DNA of 64,000 nucleotides from Methylorubrum rhodinum (GTDB lineage: Bacteria; Pseudomonadota; Alphaproteobacteria; Rhizobiales; Beijerinckiaceae), in NCBI RefSeq assembly GCF_014199935.1, contig NZ_JACHOP010000002.1, positions 372,001 through 436,000 of the forward strand, written 5' to 3'. Below, piece by piece: positions 1 through 9,106 of the stretch (within the stretch, counting starts at the first letter, position 1; each line of letters starts with the position of its first letter). The notes under the pieces were generated by a model. It worked only from the letters and a program-made list of their open reading frames with translations, ran no database searches and was not told the origin of the DNA. Made by a program: the position numbers and the translations under genes.

Positions 1-712
1 CACGAGCGGCAAGAAGATCGTCCTGAACGCCAGCGCCGACGTCGAGTTCAGCACGGCCAACGACCAGACCCTGCTGGGATTCGCCGCCGGTTCCACCACG
101 AACACCGACACCTACGGCACGGGCAACGACACGATCAGCCCGAGCCCCGACCTCACGGTGGCCGGCGTCGAGGGCCGCAAGAAGCTCGCCGAGCAGTTCA
201 ACAGCCTGCTGATCCAGATCACGCAACTCGCCAAGGACGCGAGCTTCAACGGCATCAACCTGATCTCGAACGGCGACCCGTCGAACAAGCTCCACATCGC
301 CTTCAACGAGAAGGACACCGCCAATCTCGACATCCAGGGTCAGGACCTGACCTCCGACGGCCTCGACCTCGCGGCGATCGGCCCGAATTCCGGCGCGACG
401 CCCAACGGCCAGGGCAACTTCCTGCTCGACGTCGACATCAAGGCGACGATCTCCAGCCTCGGCACCGCCTCCGACACGCTGCGGGCGGCGAGCTCGACCT
501 TCGGCTCGAACCTCTCGGTGGTGCAGAACCGGCAGGACTTCACCAAGCGCCTCGTCAACATCCTCGACACGGGCGCGGCCAACCTGACCAACGCCGACCT
601 CAACGAGGAGGCGGCCAACTCCCAGGCGCTGTCGACCCGCCAGTCACTCGGCATCTCGGCGCTGTCGCTGGCCAACCAAGCGCAGCAGGGCATCCTCCAG
701 CTCCTGCGCTGA
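1..712 (+). CDS. Flagellin, C-terminal part (5' end outside window)
   Basis: The reading frame is open from base 2 and runs to the TGA at 710-712, about 236 residues. The last ~80 residues match a flagellin C-terminal helix region: LVNILDTGAANLTNADLNEE followed by an SLGISALSLANQAQQ-like tail ending in LLR, which packs in the filament core. The visible upstream part (VEFSTAND, TLLGFAAG) is typical of the variable surface domain of alphaproteobacterial flagellins. The protein would be secreted by the flagellar type III apparatus and polymerise into the filament. The start codon and N-terminal D0/D1 helices lie outside the window, so which flagellin paralogue this is cannot be told. Confidence 0.9.
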   Translation, partial: TSGKKIVLNASADVEFSTANDQTLLGFAAGSTTNTDTYGTGNDTISPSPDLTVAGVEGRKKLAEQFNSLLIQITQLAKDASFNGINLISNGDPSNKLHIAFNEKDTANLDIQGQDLTSDGLDLAAIGPNSGATPNGQGNFLLDVDIKATISSLGTASDTLRAASSTFGSNLSVVQNRQDFTKRLVNILDTGAANLTNADLNEEAANSQALSTRQSLGISALSLANQAQQGILQLLR

Positions 713-746
713 CGCGATCGCGCCCGCCCTCCCCAGCGGCGGCGCG

Positions 747-2249
747 ATGGTCTATGGCCCCGGCGGCGGCGCGCCCGCTCCCGATGCCTCCTTCGTCGAC
801 GTCACCTTGAGAAATTTCGGCAAGCGCATCCTGCGCTGGCTCCTCCTCGGCCATCGCTGGCTCGGGATCGTCTTCGCCCTCGCCTTCGCCGTCTGGTTCC
901 TGTCCGGCGCGGTGATGATGTATGTCGGCTTCCCGCGGCTGACCGAATCCGAGCGCCGCGCCGCTCTGGCGCCGCTGGCGCTGCCGGGCGGCATGATCGG
1001 CCCCGATGCGGCGCTCGCCGCCGCGAAGGTTCTGGGACCGTCCGGCCGCATCGATCTCGGCATGCTGGGTGACATACCGGTCTACCGGGTCGGCGCCCTC
1101 GACGGCGCCCGCACCACGGTCTCGGCCCTCGACGGTCGGGTGATCGAGTCGGTCGATCCCGCTCTCCTCCTCGCGATCGCGAAAAACCATCCCGCCGCCC
1201 GCGCCGTCGAGGATCTCGGCCCCGTCGTCCGCGACCAGTGGAGCGTGCCGCAGCGCTTCGACCCGCTGCGCCCGCTCCGCCTCGTGGCGCTCGGCGATGC
1301 GGCCGGCACCCGCCTCTATCTGTCCGAGCGCACCGGCGAGGTCGTCCTCGACACCACGGCCTCCGAGCGGTTCTGGAACTGGCTCGGCGCGGTGCCGCAC
1401 TGGATCTACCTGACGCCGCTGCGGGCCGAGCCGGCTCTGTGGCGGGACGTGGTGCTGTGGGTCTCGGGCATCGCCATCGCGGTGGCGGTGAGCGGCTACG
1501 TTCTGGGCCTGTCACGGCTGCGCCTGCGGCCCCGCTACGCCACGGGGCGCGCGACGCCCTATCGCGGGTTCGCGGCGTGGCACCATCTCGGCGGCCTGAT
1601 CGGCGGCACGGCTTTGCTCACCTTCATCGTCAGCGGCTGGCTCTCGATGAACCCGAACCGCTTCTTTTCCCCGACCATGCCCGACGCCGCCGCCCTGGCG
1701 CGCTACGCCGGAGCCGAGACGGCGCCGTTCCGCTTCGATCCGACGGACGCCGCGCGCATCTGCCCGGACCTGAAGGAGGTTCGCTTCACGCAAGTTGGCG
1801 GCGTGCCGGTGGCCCGCGCATTGTGCGGGCAGGCTCCGCCGCGCCGCTGCTGCGGCGGCACCGCCCCGGACCCGGACGCCCTGGCCCGTGCGCTGGCCGG
1901 CCTGATGCCGGGGGAGGGGGCCCCGCGCATGGAGCGGATCGAGGCCGAGGATTCCTACTGGTACGGCGACCGGGAGGCACGCCCGCTCCCGGTCCTGCGC
2001 GCCGTCTTCGCCGACCCGGCCGCGACCTGGGTCCATGTCGATCCGGCGACCGGCGAAATCCTCGGGCGGATGGACCGCTCGAACCGGGTCTCCCGCTGGC
2101 TGTTCGACGGACTCCACACCCTCGACTTCGTGCGGCTGCCCCGCCCGGTTTGGGATGCGGTGATGTGGCTCTGGCTCTCCGCCGGCTTCCTCGTGGCGGC
2201 CACCGGAACCGTCATCGGCTGGCGCCGCCTGCGGCGGCGCTTCGGCTGA
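747..2249 (+). CDS. PepSY-associated transmembrane protein
   Basis: A 500-residue predicted inner-membrane protein. A hydrophobic segment near residues 30-55 follows the motif LLLGHRWLGI, further segments lie near 235-255 and 285-300, and one lies at the C-terminus before an Arg-rich end. The order of helices and extracytoplasmic loops, with an HVDPATGEILGRMDRSNR stretch that is a classic PepSY sequence, supports the PepSY-TM family. Members are often linked to iron uptake or periplasmic reductase activity, but no substrate can be read here. An unusual Cys cluster (PPRRCCGG, near residue 370) sits in the large loop. The ATG at 747 has no strong ribosome site; a start at a later codon such as TTG 807 is possible. 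It lies 34 bases after the flagellin gene, probably as an independent gene. Confidence 0.75.
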   Translation: MVYGPGGGAPAPDASFVDVTLRNFGKRILRWLLLGHRWLGIVFALAFAVWFLSGAVMMYVGFPRLTESERRAALAPLALPGGMIGPDAALAAAKVLGPSGRIDLGMLGDIPVYRVGALDGARTTVSALDGRVIESVDPALLLAIAKNHPAARAVEDLGPVVRDQWSVPQRFDPLRPLRLVALGDAAGTRLYLSERTGEVVLDTTASERFWNWLGAVPHWIYLTPLRAEPALWRDVVLWVSGIAIAVAVSGYVLGLSRLRLRPRYATGRATPYRGFAAWHHLGGLIGGTALLTFIVSGWLSMNPNRFFSPTMPDAAALARYAGAETAPFRFDPTDAARICPDLKEVRFTQVGGVPVARALCGQAPPRRCCGGTAPDPDALARALAGLMPGEGAPRMERIEAEDSYWYGDREARPLPVLRAVFADPAATWVHVDPATGEILGRMDRSNRVSRWLFDGLHTLDFVRLPRPVWDAVMWLWLSAGFLVAATGTVIGWRRLRRRFG

Positions 2250-2472
2250 TTCTTTTCGCCGACGCCTGTCATCCGGCGCCCGCTGAAACCGCTTCCGCCC
2301 GTCCGGCTCACCGCCCCGGTGGTCAAAGCATGGCAGCCATGCTGACATATCGCTGTCGGGCCGTCCTCGCTCGGGCTAGCGGACGGACGCCAAATATTTT
2401 TTGAGTCGAGCGCAAAATAAAATGAAAAATAGTGGGAGCGCCGACCGCAAACTCAGGAATGGGGGACCCACC
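2250..2472 (+). promoter_or_regulatory. AT-rich upstream region of mqo
   Basis: This 223-base gap contains the most AT-rich patch of the neighbourhood at about 2392-2435 (AAATATTTTTTGAG, then AAAATAAAATGAAAAATAG), directly upstream of the malate:quinone oxidoreductase start. In a ~70% GC genome such a patch is a likely promoter or untranslated leader. A TTG at 2401 would extend the gene in frame by 24 residues, but that extension is AT-rich and does not look like coding sequence. Confidence 0.4.
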
Positions 2473-4176
2473 ATGCACGATCGTTCCAAGCCGCAGGCGA
2501 TGCCGCGTTCCTTGCCGATGAACCGTCGTCAGCTCATCGGCGGCGCGCTCGCGGGGGCGGCCGCGACCGCGCTTCCCGGCGGCCCGCTCTTCGCGGCGGG
2601 CGAGGCCCGCAAGGTCGACGTGCTGCTGATCGGCGGCGGCATCATGAGCGCGACGCTCGGCGTGTGGCTGCGCGAACTCGAGCCCGACTGGTCGATGGAG
2701 ATGCTGGAGCGGCTCGACGGCGTCGCGCTGGAAAGCTCCAACGGCTGGAACAACGCCGGCACCGGACACTCGGCGCTCGCCGAACTGAACTACACCCCCG
2801 AGGATTCGAAGGGGAACGTCAAGATCGACAAGGCGGTCGAGATCAACGAGGCGTTCCAGATCACACGCCAGTTCCTGGCGTGGCAGGTGCAGCAGGGCGT
2901 GCTGAAGAACCCGCGCTCGTTCATCAATTCCACGCCGCACATGAGCTTCGTCTGGGGCGACGAGAACATCGCCTACCTCAAGAAGCGCCACGAGGCGCTG
3001 AAGGCGAGCCCGCTGTTCGCCGGGATGGACTACTCGACCGACCCCGAGCAGCTCAAGAAGTGGGTCCCCCTGATGATGGAGGGGCGCGACCCGAAGCAGA
3101 AGATCGCCGCGACTTGGACGCCGGTCGGCACCGACGTCGAGTGGGGCGAGATCACCCGCCAGTACGTCGCCTCCCTCCAGGCCCGCCCGAACTTCTCGCT
3201 CCGCACCTCGACCGAGGTCGAGAGCATCGAGCGGAATAAGGACAACACCTGGCGCATCACCGCCAAGAACCTGAAGGACGGTTCGCGCCAGACGGTCGAC
3301 GCCAAGTTCGTGTTCATCGGTGCGGGCGGCGGCGCGCTGCACCTGCTCCAGGCCTCAGGGATTCCCGAGGCGGCCGATTACGGCGGCTTCCCCGTCGGCG
3401 GCTCGTTCCTCGTCAACGAGAACCCGGACGTGGCGATGCGCCACCTCGCCAAGGCCTACGGCAAGGCCTCGGTCGGCTCGCCGCCGATGTCGGTGCCCCA
3501 CCTCGACACCCGCGTCCTCGGCGGCAAGCGCGTGATCCTGTTCGGGCCGTTCGCGACCTTCTCGACCAAATTCCTGAAGGAGGGGTCCTACTTCGACCTG
3601 CTGACCTCCACCACCACCAGCAACGTCTGGCCGATGGTGCGCGTCGGCGTCGATCAGTATCCGCTGATCGAGTACCTCGCCGGCCAGGTGATGCTCTCCG
3701 ACGAGGACCGCTATCAGGCCCTGCGCGAATACTTCCCCAACGCCAAGAAGGACGAGTGGCGCCTCGTCCAGGCCGGTCAGCGGGTGCAGATCATCAAGCG
3801 CGACCCGGAGAAGGGCGGCGTGCTCAAGCTCGGCACCGAGGTGGTCGCGGCCAAGGACGGCAGCATCGCCGCACTTCTCGGCGCCTCGCCCGGCGCCTCG
3901 ACCGCCGCGCCAATCATGCTGACCGTGCTGGAGAAGGTCTTCGCCGACCGCGTGAAGAGCGCCGCGTGGCAGGACAAGATCCGCAAGATCGTCCCCAGCT
4001 ACGGCACCAAGCTCAACGCCGACCCGCAGAAGGCGTACGAGGAGCTGGTCTACACCAGCGAGCACCTGCAACTCACCCCGCCGCCGAAGCCCGGCGCCGT
4101 CACGATCCCGGCGAGCGCGCCGGCCGCCGAGACCACCGGCGGGGTGGTGAAGGCGGTGCCGGACATGGCGCCGTAA
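2473..4176 (+). CDS. mqo: Malate:quinone oxidoreductase with Tat signal
   Basis: A 567-residue FAD enzyme that oxidises malate to oxaloacetate and passes electrons to the quinone pool, bypassing NAD malate dehydrogenase. The family signature is clear: [16 protein letters not shown] (FAD-binding), [20 protein letters not shown] and [11 protein letters not shown], with length normal for Mqo plus an N-terminal extension. The start at ATG 2473 follows GGGGGACCCACC. Residues 16-45 form a twin-arginine signal ([20 protein letters not shown], arginines 18-19, then a hydrophobic stretch and an AAG end), suggesting export or membrane anchoring on the periplasmic side, whereas the E. coli enzyme is a cytoplasmic-face peripheral protein. 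It appears monocistronic; a GC-rich repeat follows it. Confidence 0.93.
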   Translation: MHDRSKPQAMPRSLPMNRRQLIGGALAGAAATALPGGPLFAAGEARKVDVLLIGGGIMSATLGVWLRELEPDWSMEMLERLDGVALESSNGWNNAGTGHSALAELNYTPEDSKGNVKIDKAVEINEAFQITRQFLAWQVQQGVLKNPRSFINSTPHMSFVWGDENIAYLKKRHEALKASPLFAGMDYSTDPEQLKKWVPLMMEGRDPKQKIAATWTPVGTDVEWGEITRQYVASLQARPNFSLRTSTEVESIERNKDNTWRITAKNLKDGSRQTVDAKFVFIGAGGGALHLLQASGIPEAADYGGFPVGGSFLVNENPDVAMRHLAKAYGKASVGSPPMSVPHLDTRVLGGKRVILFGPFATFSTKFLKEGSYFDLLTSTTTSNVWPMVRVGVDQYPLIEYLAGQVMLSDEDRYQALREYFPNAKKDEWRLVQAGQRVQIIKRDPEKGGVLKLGTEVVAAKDGSIAALLGASPGASTAAPIMLTVLEKVFADRVKSAAWQDKIRKIVPSYGTKLNADPQKAYEELVYTSEHLQLTPPPKPGAVTIPASAPAAETTGGVVKAVPDMAP

Positions 4177-4188
4177 GCACGACGCGCT

Positions 4189-4355
4189 CTCCTCCCCACG
4201 GATCTCGGGCTTGCCCGAGATCCGTCCTTGCTTGCCCAGATCGGGCAGGCCCGATCTGGGTGGGGAGGAGTTGGAGGTGGGGGTCGGGCAGAAGGCACCG
4301 TTGCGGTTCCTCCTGAACCACCCCTATCCCTACCCTTCCCCGCAAGGGGGAGGGG
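4189..4355 (+). repeat. 167-bp intergenic repeat, copy A
   Basis: A GC-rich element built of nested palindromes: GGATCTCGGGCTTGCCCGAG with its completing ATCC, then CAGATCGGGCAGGCCCGATC with its completing TG, inside CTCCTCCCC/GGGGAGGAG arms. These are followed by a tail ending in CCCCGCAAGGGGGAGGGG. The same arrangement occurs in reverse orientation at 10781-10949, differing at scattered bases. It fills the gap between mqo and the penicillin-binding protein gene. It contains no open frame, so it is a non-autonomous repeat of the REP/MITE kind, possibly forming RNA hairpins. Confidence 0.85.
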
Positions 4356-4453
4356 ACAGGTCGTGTTTCATCATAAATCAGCCGCGTTGTGCGCCGCATG
4401 ATCGAGGCTTCGGGCATTGAGGCCCGATCGCTCCGGGTTCCCGCGCAGGCTCG

Positions 4454-7400
4454 ATGAACGCCATCCTGATCAAGCTGTTCGCGACCGCGCTGACGCTGAG
4501 CCAGGTCACGACGCGGCCCGATGCCGTGCGCACGCAGTTCGACCCGGTGAAGGACGGGCCGGAGGTGGTGCGCATCCTGCGCGACGGCTGCGCGCATATG
4601 CGGAAAAGCTTCGACATCGAGGACATCAACCTCGATGAGCTGATCTCCACCGCGATGGAAGACCCGAGCGCGGTCGCGGGCGACAACGCGCCCAAGATCC
4701 TGCACGGGCTCGATCTGTCCGAGCTCAACACGAGCTACAAGCAGTTCTGCAAGGGCGAGAACCCGGCCAACTCCCCGTTCGAGGCCGGGGCGGTGATCGC
4801 GTTCTACAACAACGCCGTGAAGGACCTGCCTTCGGCGGAGGCGCTGCGCGACATCAAGCTCGCCAGCGCCAGCGTGATTCTGGATGCCGCCGGCAAACCC
4901 TATTCCGAGACCTTCGAGCCGAACGGGCGCCGGCTCGTCGTGCCGATCGAGGGCGTGCCGGACCTCGTCCAGAAGGCCTTCGTCGCGGCCGAGGACAAGC
5001 GGTTCTACAGCCACCACGGCATCGACGAGCGCGGCGTGATCCGCGCCTTCGTCGGCAACCTCGCCTCGCCGGGGCGGCCGGCCGGCGGCTCGACCATCAC
5101 GCAGCAGGTGGTGAAGAACCTCTCGGTCGGCGACGACGTCACCTACGAGCGCAAGATCCGCGAGATGATCGTGGCCTCGCGCCTGGAGCGCCTCCAGACC
5201 AAGCCCAAGATCCTCGGGCTCTACCTCAACGGCATCTATCTCGGACGCGGCGCCTACGGCATCGAGATGGCGGCGCGCTCGTGGTTCGGGAAGTCGGTCG
5301 GCGCGCTCACCGTGCCGGAGGCCGCCCTGCTCGCCGGCCTGCCCAAGGGCCCGAACTACTACAGCCCCGACAGGTACCCCGACCGCGCCCGCGAGCGCCG
5401 CGCCTACGTGCTGACCCGCATGAAGGAGGACGGCGCGATCACCGAGGAGCAGAGGGATGCGGCGCTGAAGAGCGACCTCGGCATCAAGCCCCCGGACACG
5501 GCCCGGCGCGATTCCGGCTTCTACCTCGTCGATCATCTGGCGCGGGAATCGCGCACCTTCGCCGGGCTGGAATCGCTGACGAACGCCTCCTACACCGTCC
5601 ACGCCACGGTCAATGCCGGTCTCCAGAGCGCGCTCGAAGGCGCGATCCAGGAAGGGCTCTCGACCTACGAGCGCGGCACCGGCCGCGCCCGCTACGAGGG
5701 GCCGGAGCTGAATCTGGCGGACGCCGTCAAGCGCTTCGAGACCGCCGCGCCGGTGCCGGAGCCGGAAGCGCCGCCTGCCGTGCCGGTCCCGAAGGGCGTG
5801 AAGGGCGCCAAGGCCTTGCCGGTGCCCAAAGCCCCGGCGGTCAAGCCGGCGTGGCAGCGCGCCCTGGAGACGGCCCGCGCCCCGCTCTACGATCTGCGCT
5901 GGCCGCTCGCGGTCGTGCTCCAGACGGGCAAGAACGGCATCCGGGTCGGCCTGCCCGACGGCCGCATCGCCAGCCTCGATCCCGGCCCGGCCCGCGGAAA
6001 ACTTCAGCTCTACGATGCCGTGCGGGTGCGCCTGCGCGAGGGCAAGGGCAGCCTGCGTGCCGACCTCCGCGTGCGCCCGAGCGTCCAGGGCGCCGCCATC
6101 GTGCTGGAGAACCGCACGGGAAAAATCCTGGCGATGACCGGGGGTTTTTCCTACCCGCTGAGCCAGCTCAACCGGGTGACGCAGACCGTGCGCCAGCCGG
6201 GCTCCACGCTGAAGCCGCTGACGTATCTGGCCGCGCTGAACGCGGGCCTGCAGCCCAACACCCTGGTGATGGACGCCCCCGTCACCCTGCCGCCGATCGG
6301 CGGGATCGGCGCCTCGTGGTCGCCCAAGAACTACGACGGCGGCGGCGCGGGCGCGACGACGATCCGTCGCGGCCTCGAATTCTCCAAGAACCTCGTCACC
6401 GCCCGCTTGCTTGAAGGCGGGATTGCGAAAAGCGCGCCGCAGAGCCTGCAGCAGGTCTGCGACATCGCGCTGGAGGCCCAGCTCTACGCCGAGTGCGAGC
6501 GCTACTATCCGTTCGTGCTCGGCGCCCAGCCGGTGCGGATGATCGATCTGGCGAGTTTTTACGCCGCCATCGCCAACGAGGGCGCGCGGCCGTCCGCCTA
6601 CGCGCTCGAATCGATCGAGCGCGACGGCAAGCCGGTCTATACGCGCCCCGCCAAGGCGCCGGTGCGGATCGGCTCGGCGGATCGCGTCGCGTTCTACCAG
6701 CTCAAGACCATGCTCCAGGGCGTGACCCAGCACGGCACGGCGGCCGCCTTGTCCGGCGTCTCGGCCTATGTCGCGGGCAAGACCGGCACCTCGGAGAACG
6801 AGAACGACGCGTGGTTCGCGGGCTTCTCGAACGAGATCACGGTGGTGGTCTGGGCCGGCTACGACAACGCCGACGGCGTGCGCAAGACGCTCGGCCGCGG
6901 CCAGACCGGCGGCCACGTCGCGGTGCCGATCGCGCGGGCCATCTTCCAGGCCGCCTGGGCCAACGGCGTGCCGCGCACGCCCCTGGCGCCGCCCTCGCCC
7001 GAGGCCAAGCCGTACATCGCCGACCTGCCGATCGAGCCCCGCAGCGGCCAGCGGGTGGCGGGCGGCGGCTTCATCGAGCATTTCCGCCTCAAGGACGGGC
7101 GCGTGGCCGACACCCAATACGCGCTGGTGCCCCGCGAGACCCTCTACGCCATGCGGCCCGATTCCGAGGACGGCGATTTTGGCGGCTCCGACGAAGGGGC
7201 GGACGTGGCCGGCGACATCCTCGGCAACATGATGGGCGGCGGCCGGCGCGACGGCACCGATCCCTTCGGCCGCGACCGGCCGGACGCCGACCCGCGCTAC
7301 GCCGACCGGTCTTCCGACCGCTATTCCGATCCTTGGGGCCTGCGCCGCGACCGGCGAGAGGACCAAAACCCCTGGCCCGGTCGCGATCGCTACGGGCAGG

Positions 7401-7504
7401 CCAACCCCTCGCCGTTCGGCTCGCCCTTCGAGGACGAGCAGCCGCGGGCGCGCCAGCGCCGCCGCGATCCCGACTATCTGTTCGGCGACGACCCGCGCTA
7501 CTGA
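4454..7504 (+). CDS. Class A penicillin-binding protein (PBP1A family)
   Basis: A 1016-residue bifunctional peptidoglycan synthase. The glycosyltransferase (GT51) domain shows EDKRFYSHHGID with catalytic Glu near residue 180, then GGSTITQQVVKN and LGLYLNGIYLG. The transpeptidase domain shows the SxxK serine in QPGSTLKPLTYL (Ser584, Lys587), an FSKNL SxN-type motif and KTGTSENENDAWFAG (Lys776). Two things are unusual. About 140 residues precede the GT51 domain, beginning with a weak hydrophobic stretch rather than a clear transmembrane helix. A C-terminal tail of about 130 residues is very rich in Asp, Arg, Gly and Tyr (RDRPDADPRYADRSS). It would act in the periplasm on lipid II. It stands alone between a repeat and an unknown secreted protein gene. 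Confidence 0.93.
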   Translation: MNAILIKLFATALTLSQVTTRPDAVRTQFDPVKDGPEVVRILRDGCAHMRKSFDIEDINLDELISTAMEDPSAVAGDNAPKILHGLDLSELNTSYKQFCKGENPANSPFEAGAVIAFYNNAVKDLPSAEALRDIKLASASVILDAAGKPYSETFEPNGRRLVVPIEGVPDLVQKAFVAAEDKRFYSHHGIDERGVIRAFVGNLASPGRPAGGSTITQQVVKNLSVGDDVTYERKIREMIVASRLERLQTKPKILGLYLNGIYLGRGAYGIEMAARSWFGKSVGALTVPEAALLAGLPKGPNYYSPDRYPDRARERRAYVLTRMKEDGAITEEQRDAALKSDLGIKPPDTARRDSGFYLVDHLARESRTFAGLESLTNASYTVHATVNAGLQSALEGAIQEGLSTYERGTGRARYEGPELNLADAVKRFETAAPVPEPEAPPAVPVPKGVKGAKALPVPKAPAVKPAWQRALETARAPLYDLRWPLAVVLQTGKNGIRVGLPDGRIASLDPGPARGKLQLYDAVRVRLREGKGSLRADLRVRPSVQGAAIVLENRTGKILAMTGGFSYPLSQLNRVTQTVRQPGSTLKPLTYLAALNAGLQPNTLVMDAPVTLPPIGGIGASWSPKNYDGGGAGATTIRRGLEFSKNLVTARLLEGGIAKSAPQSLQQVCDIALEAQLYAECERYYPFVLGAQPVRMIDLASFYAAIANEGARPSAYALESIERDGKPVYTRPAKAPVRIGSADRVAFYQLKTMLQGVTQHGTAAALSGVSAYVAGKTGTSENENDAWFAGFSNEITVVVWAGYDNADGVRKTLGRGQTGGHVAVPIARAIFQAAWANGVPRTPLAPPSPEAKPYIADLPIEPRSGQRVAGGGFIEHFRLKDGRVADTQYALVPRETLYAMRPDSEDGDFGGSDEGADVAGDILGNMMGGGRRDGTDPFGRDRPDADPRYADRSSDRYSDPWGLRRDRREDQNPWPGRDRYGQANPSPFGSPFEDEQPRARQRRRDPDYLFGDDPRY

Positions 7505-7547
7505 CGCGGGCTTTTCCCCGATCCCTGTTGTCTTCCCGAGGTCCGCT

Positions 7548-8606
7548 GTGCCCAGGCATTACCCGGCCACCCTGTTCGTCGCCCTCGCGCTCGCCGGCCC
7601 GGCCCTCGCGCAGGACGCGCCCAAAGAGCCTGCGAAGCCGGCCGCCGTCTCCGATCGGGTGAAGGACGTGGCGGCACTCAGCCCCACGGACGCCGCGACG
7701 CTCAAGCCCGGCACGGTGCTGTTTCGCGATTCCCGCGAGAGCGCCTCGACCAATCCCGAGAACGGCCTGATCGCCTTCGACGCCTGGAAGAAGGCCCGGC
7801 CGGCGGAGGCCGCCGCGCTCTCGCCCTGGCCCGGCTACACCGAGCCGGACTACGCCCAGAGCCGCGACGGCGTGACCAAGCAGCGCCACGAGACCCTGAA
7901 GGTCTACGTCGCGGAAGGGCGCTTCGTGGTGGCGAAACCGCCGTCGGCCATCGATCTCGCGGCCTACGCGAACCTCGACTTCCTGGCGAAGATGGACCCG
8001 GTGATCCGTCACAAGCGTTTGGAGCCCGCGGACGCCACGCCGACCAAGGACCCGGCCGCCGCCTTCGCCCGGCGCCCGGACCGGCCCTGGTGCGGGGCGG
8101 GCGGCTCCTGCATCGAGTCGCGCTACGATCTGGAGGGCAAGCTGCCGCTCGGCGTCAAACTCGCCAACAAGCTCGAACTGGGGTCATCCAAGAAGGTCGC
8201 CGAATTCGTCTCATTCCAGAGCGAACTGCGGGTGCTGCCGCCCGTGGAAGCCGCGAGCCTTTCCGCGCTCACCCGGATCGAGACCCCGGTGGCGGGCGGG
8301 CTCGAACAGACGATCTTCTGGGTCAACCAGATCCTGCGCTTCGGCAAGTTTTTGGCGGTGATGCAGCCGGCCCCGAACGATCCGAACCGGACGGTGGTGA
8401 CGACCTACATGGCGCTCGCCATCAAGGCCGACGTGCTCGACCGCAAGCAGGAATACGCCCGCGTGCCGGTGCTCAAGAACCTGCTGCCGGTGCAGGTGCT
8501 GATGGGCAATTCCTCGTTCAACACCGGCTCCTCGATCAGCGCGGGCGTGCCGACCTACGCCCGCAACCGCATCGTCGCTTTCGCCGACGCGCTGGCCAAG
8601 AACTGA
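7548..8606 (+). CDS. Unknown periplasmic protein
   Basis: A 352-residue protein not assigned to a known family. It has a signal peptide (LFVALALAGPALAQ, cleavage after ALA/AQ near residue 22), so it is probably periplasmic. The mature part has no transmembrane helix; two Cys (PWCGAGGSCIESRYD, near residues 180-187) could form a disulphide. The GTG start at 7548 is preceded by CGAGG. It begins 43 bases after the penicillin-binding protein stop, so the two may be co-transcribed, which would hint at an envelope role, but nothing in the sequence shows a catalytic motif. Confidence 0.7.
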   Translation: MPRHYPATLFVALALAGPALAQDAPKEPAKPAAVSDRVKDVAALSPTDAATLKPGTVLFRDSRESASTNPENGLIAFDAWKKARPAEAAALSPWPGYTEPDYAQSRDGVTKQRHETLKVYVAEGRFVVAKPPSAIDLAAYANLDFLAKMDPVIRHKRLEPADATPTKDPAAAFARRPDRPWCGAGGSCIESRYDLEGKLPLGVKLANKLELGSSKKVAEFVSFQSELRVLPPVEAASLSALTRIETPVAGGLEQTIFWVNQILRFGKFLAVMQPAPNDPNRTVVTTYMALAIKADVLDRKQEYARVPVLKNLLPVQVLMGNSSFNTGSSISAGVPTYARNRIVAFADALAKN

Positions 8607-8613
8607 GCTGTCC

Positions 8614-8973
8614 GTGGCGCGCCTGAGCATCCGCGTCGATCTCGGGCCCGACCACCGGCTCGGCCCCGGCAAGGTCCGCCTCCTGGAGGCCATCGCCGAG
8701 CACGGCTCGATCGCGGCAGGCGCACGGGCGCTCGGCATGTCCTACCGGCGCGCCTGGATGCTGGTGGAGGCGATGAACCGCGGCTTCGGCGCGGCCCTCG
8801 TCGAGTCCCAGGCCGGCGGTCGGGCCGGGGGCGGGGCGCGACTGTCCGACCTCGGCGCCGAGGTCGTCGCCGCCTACCGCGCGGTCGAGCGGGCGGCGGA
8901 AGAGGCGGCGGCGCCGGCCCTGCACCGCCTCGCGGTGCGGTGCCCGGAGGGGCGTTCGAACACGGAAACGTGA
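8614..8973 (+). CDS. ModE-like winged-helix regulator
   Basis: A 119-residue DNA-binding protein resembling the N-terminal winged helix of ModE: LGPGKVRLLEAIAEHGSIAA, then ALGMSYRRAWMLVEAMNRGF, the usual recognition-helix sequence, followed by a Gly-rich wing and LSDLGAEVVAAYR. It ends after the helix, so the C-terminal molybdate-binding (TOBE) domains of full ModE are missing, as in many short alphaproteobacterial members. The GTG start lies 7 bases after the stop of the preceding gene, suggesting a shared transcript. Its target and signal are not visible; no molybdate transport genes are nearby. Confidence 0.85.
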   Translation: MARLSIRVDLGPDHRLGPGKVRLLEAIAEHGSIAAGARALGMSYRRAWMLVEAMNRGFGAALVESQAGGRAGGGARLSDLGAEVVAAYRAVERAAEEAAAPALHRLAVRCPEGRSNTET

Positions 8974-9068
8974 AAAATCGTGCCGGATGTCACCCGGAGT
9001 GATGGACGCGGAATGGTATATTGCATACCTTTCTCGGACTCGTTCCTGAGACCGCGAGCACCTCGATC

Positions 9069-9100
9069 GGCGCGCCCTGCCTGGGCGCGCCGTTTTTCTT
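9069..9100 (+). terminator. Rho-independent terminator
   Basis: A perfect 9-bp stem GGCGCGCCC/GGGCGCGCC with loop TGCCT is followed by GTTTTTCTT. It reads on the plus strand and lies 96 bases past the ModE-like gene, so it either ends that operon or a short RNA that starts in between. A small inverted repeat GGTATATTGCATACC (9015-9029) lies just upstream. Confidence 0.85.
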
Positions 9101-9106
9101 GGCGGC

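Noticed and set aside
4100..7366. Minus-strand open frame of over 1000 codons opposite the penicillin-binding protein gene
   Set aside because: It is the complement of a clear GT51/transpeptidase gene; the frame stays open only because of high GC at third positions. Its translation is Arg/Ala/Gly/Val low-complexity without family motifs.
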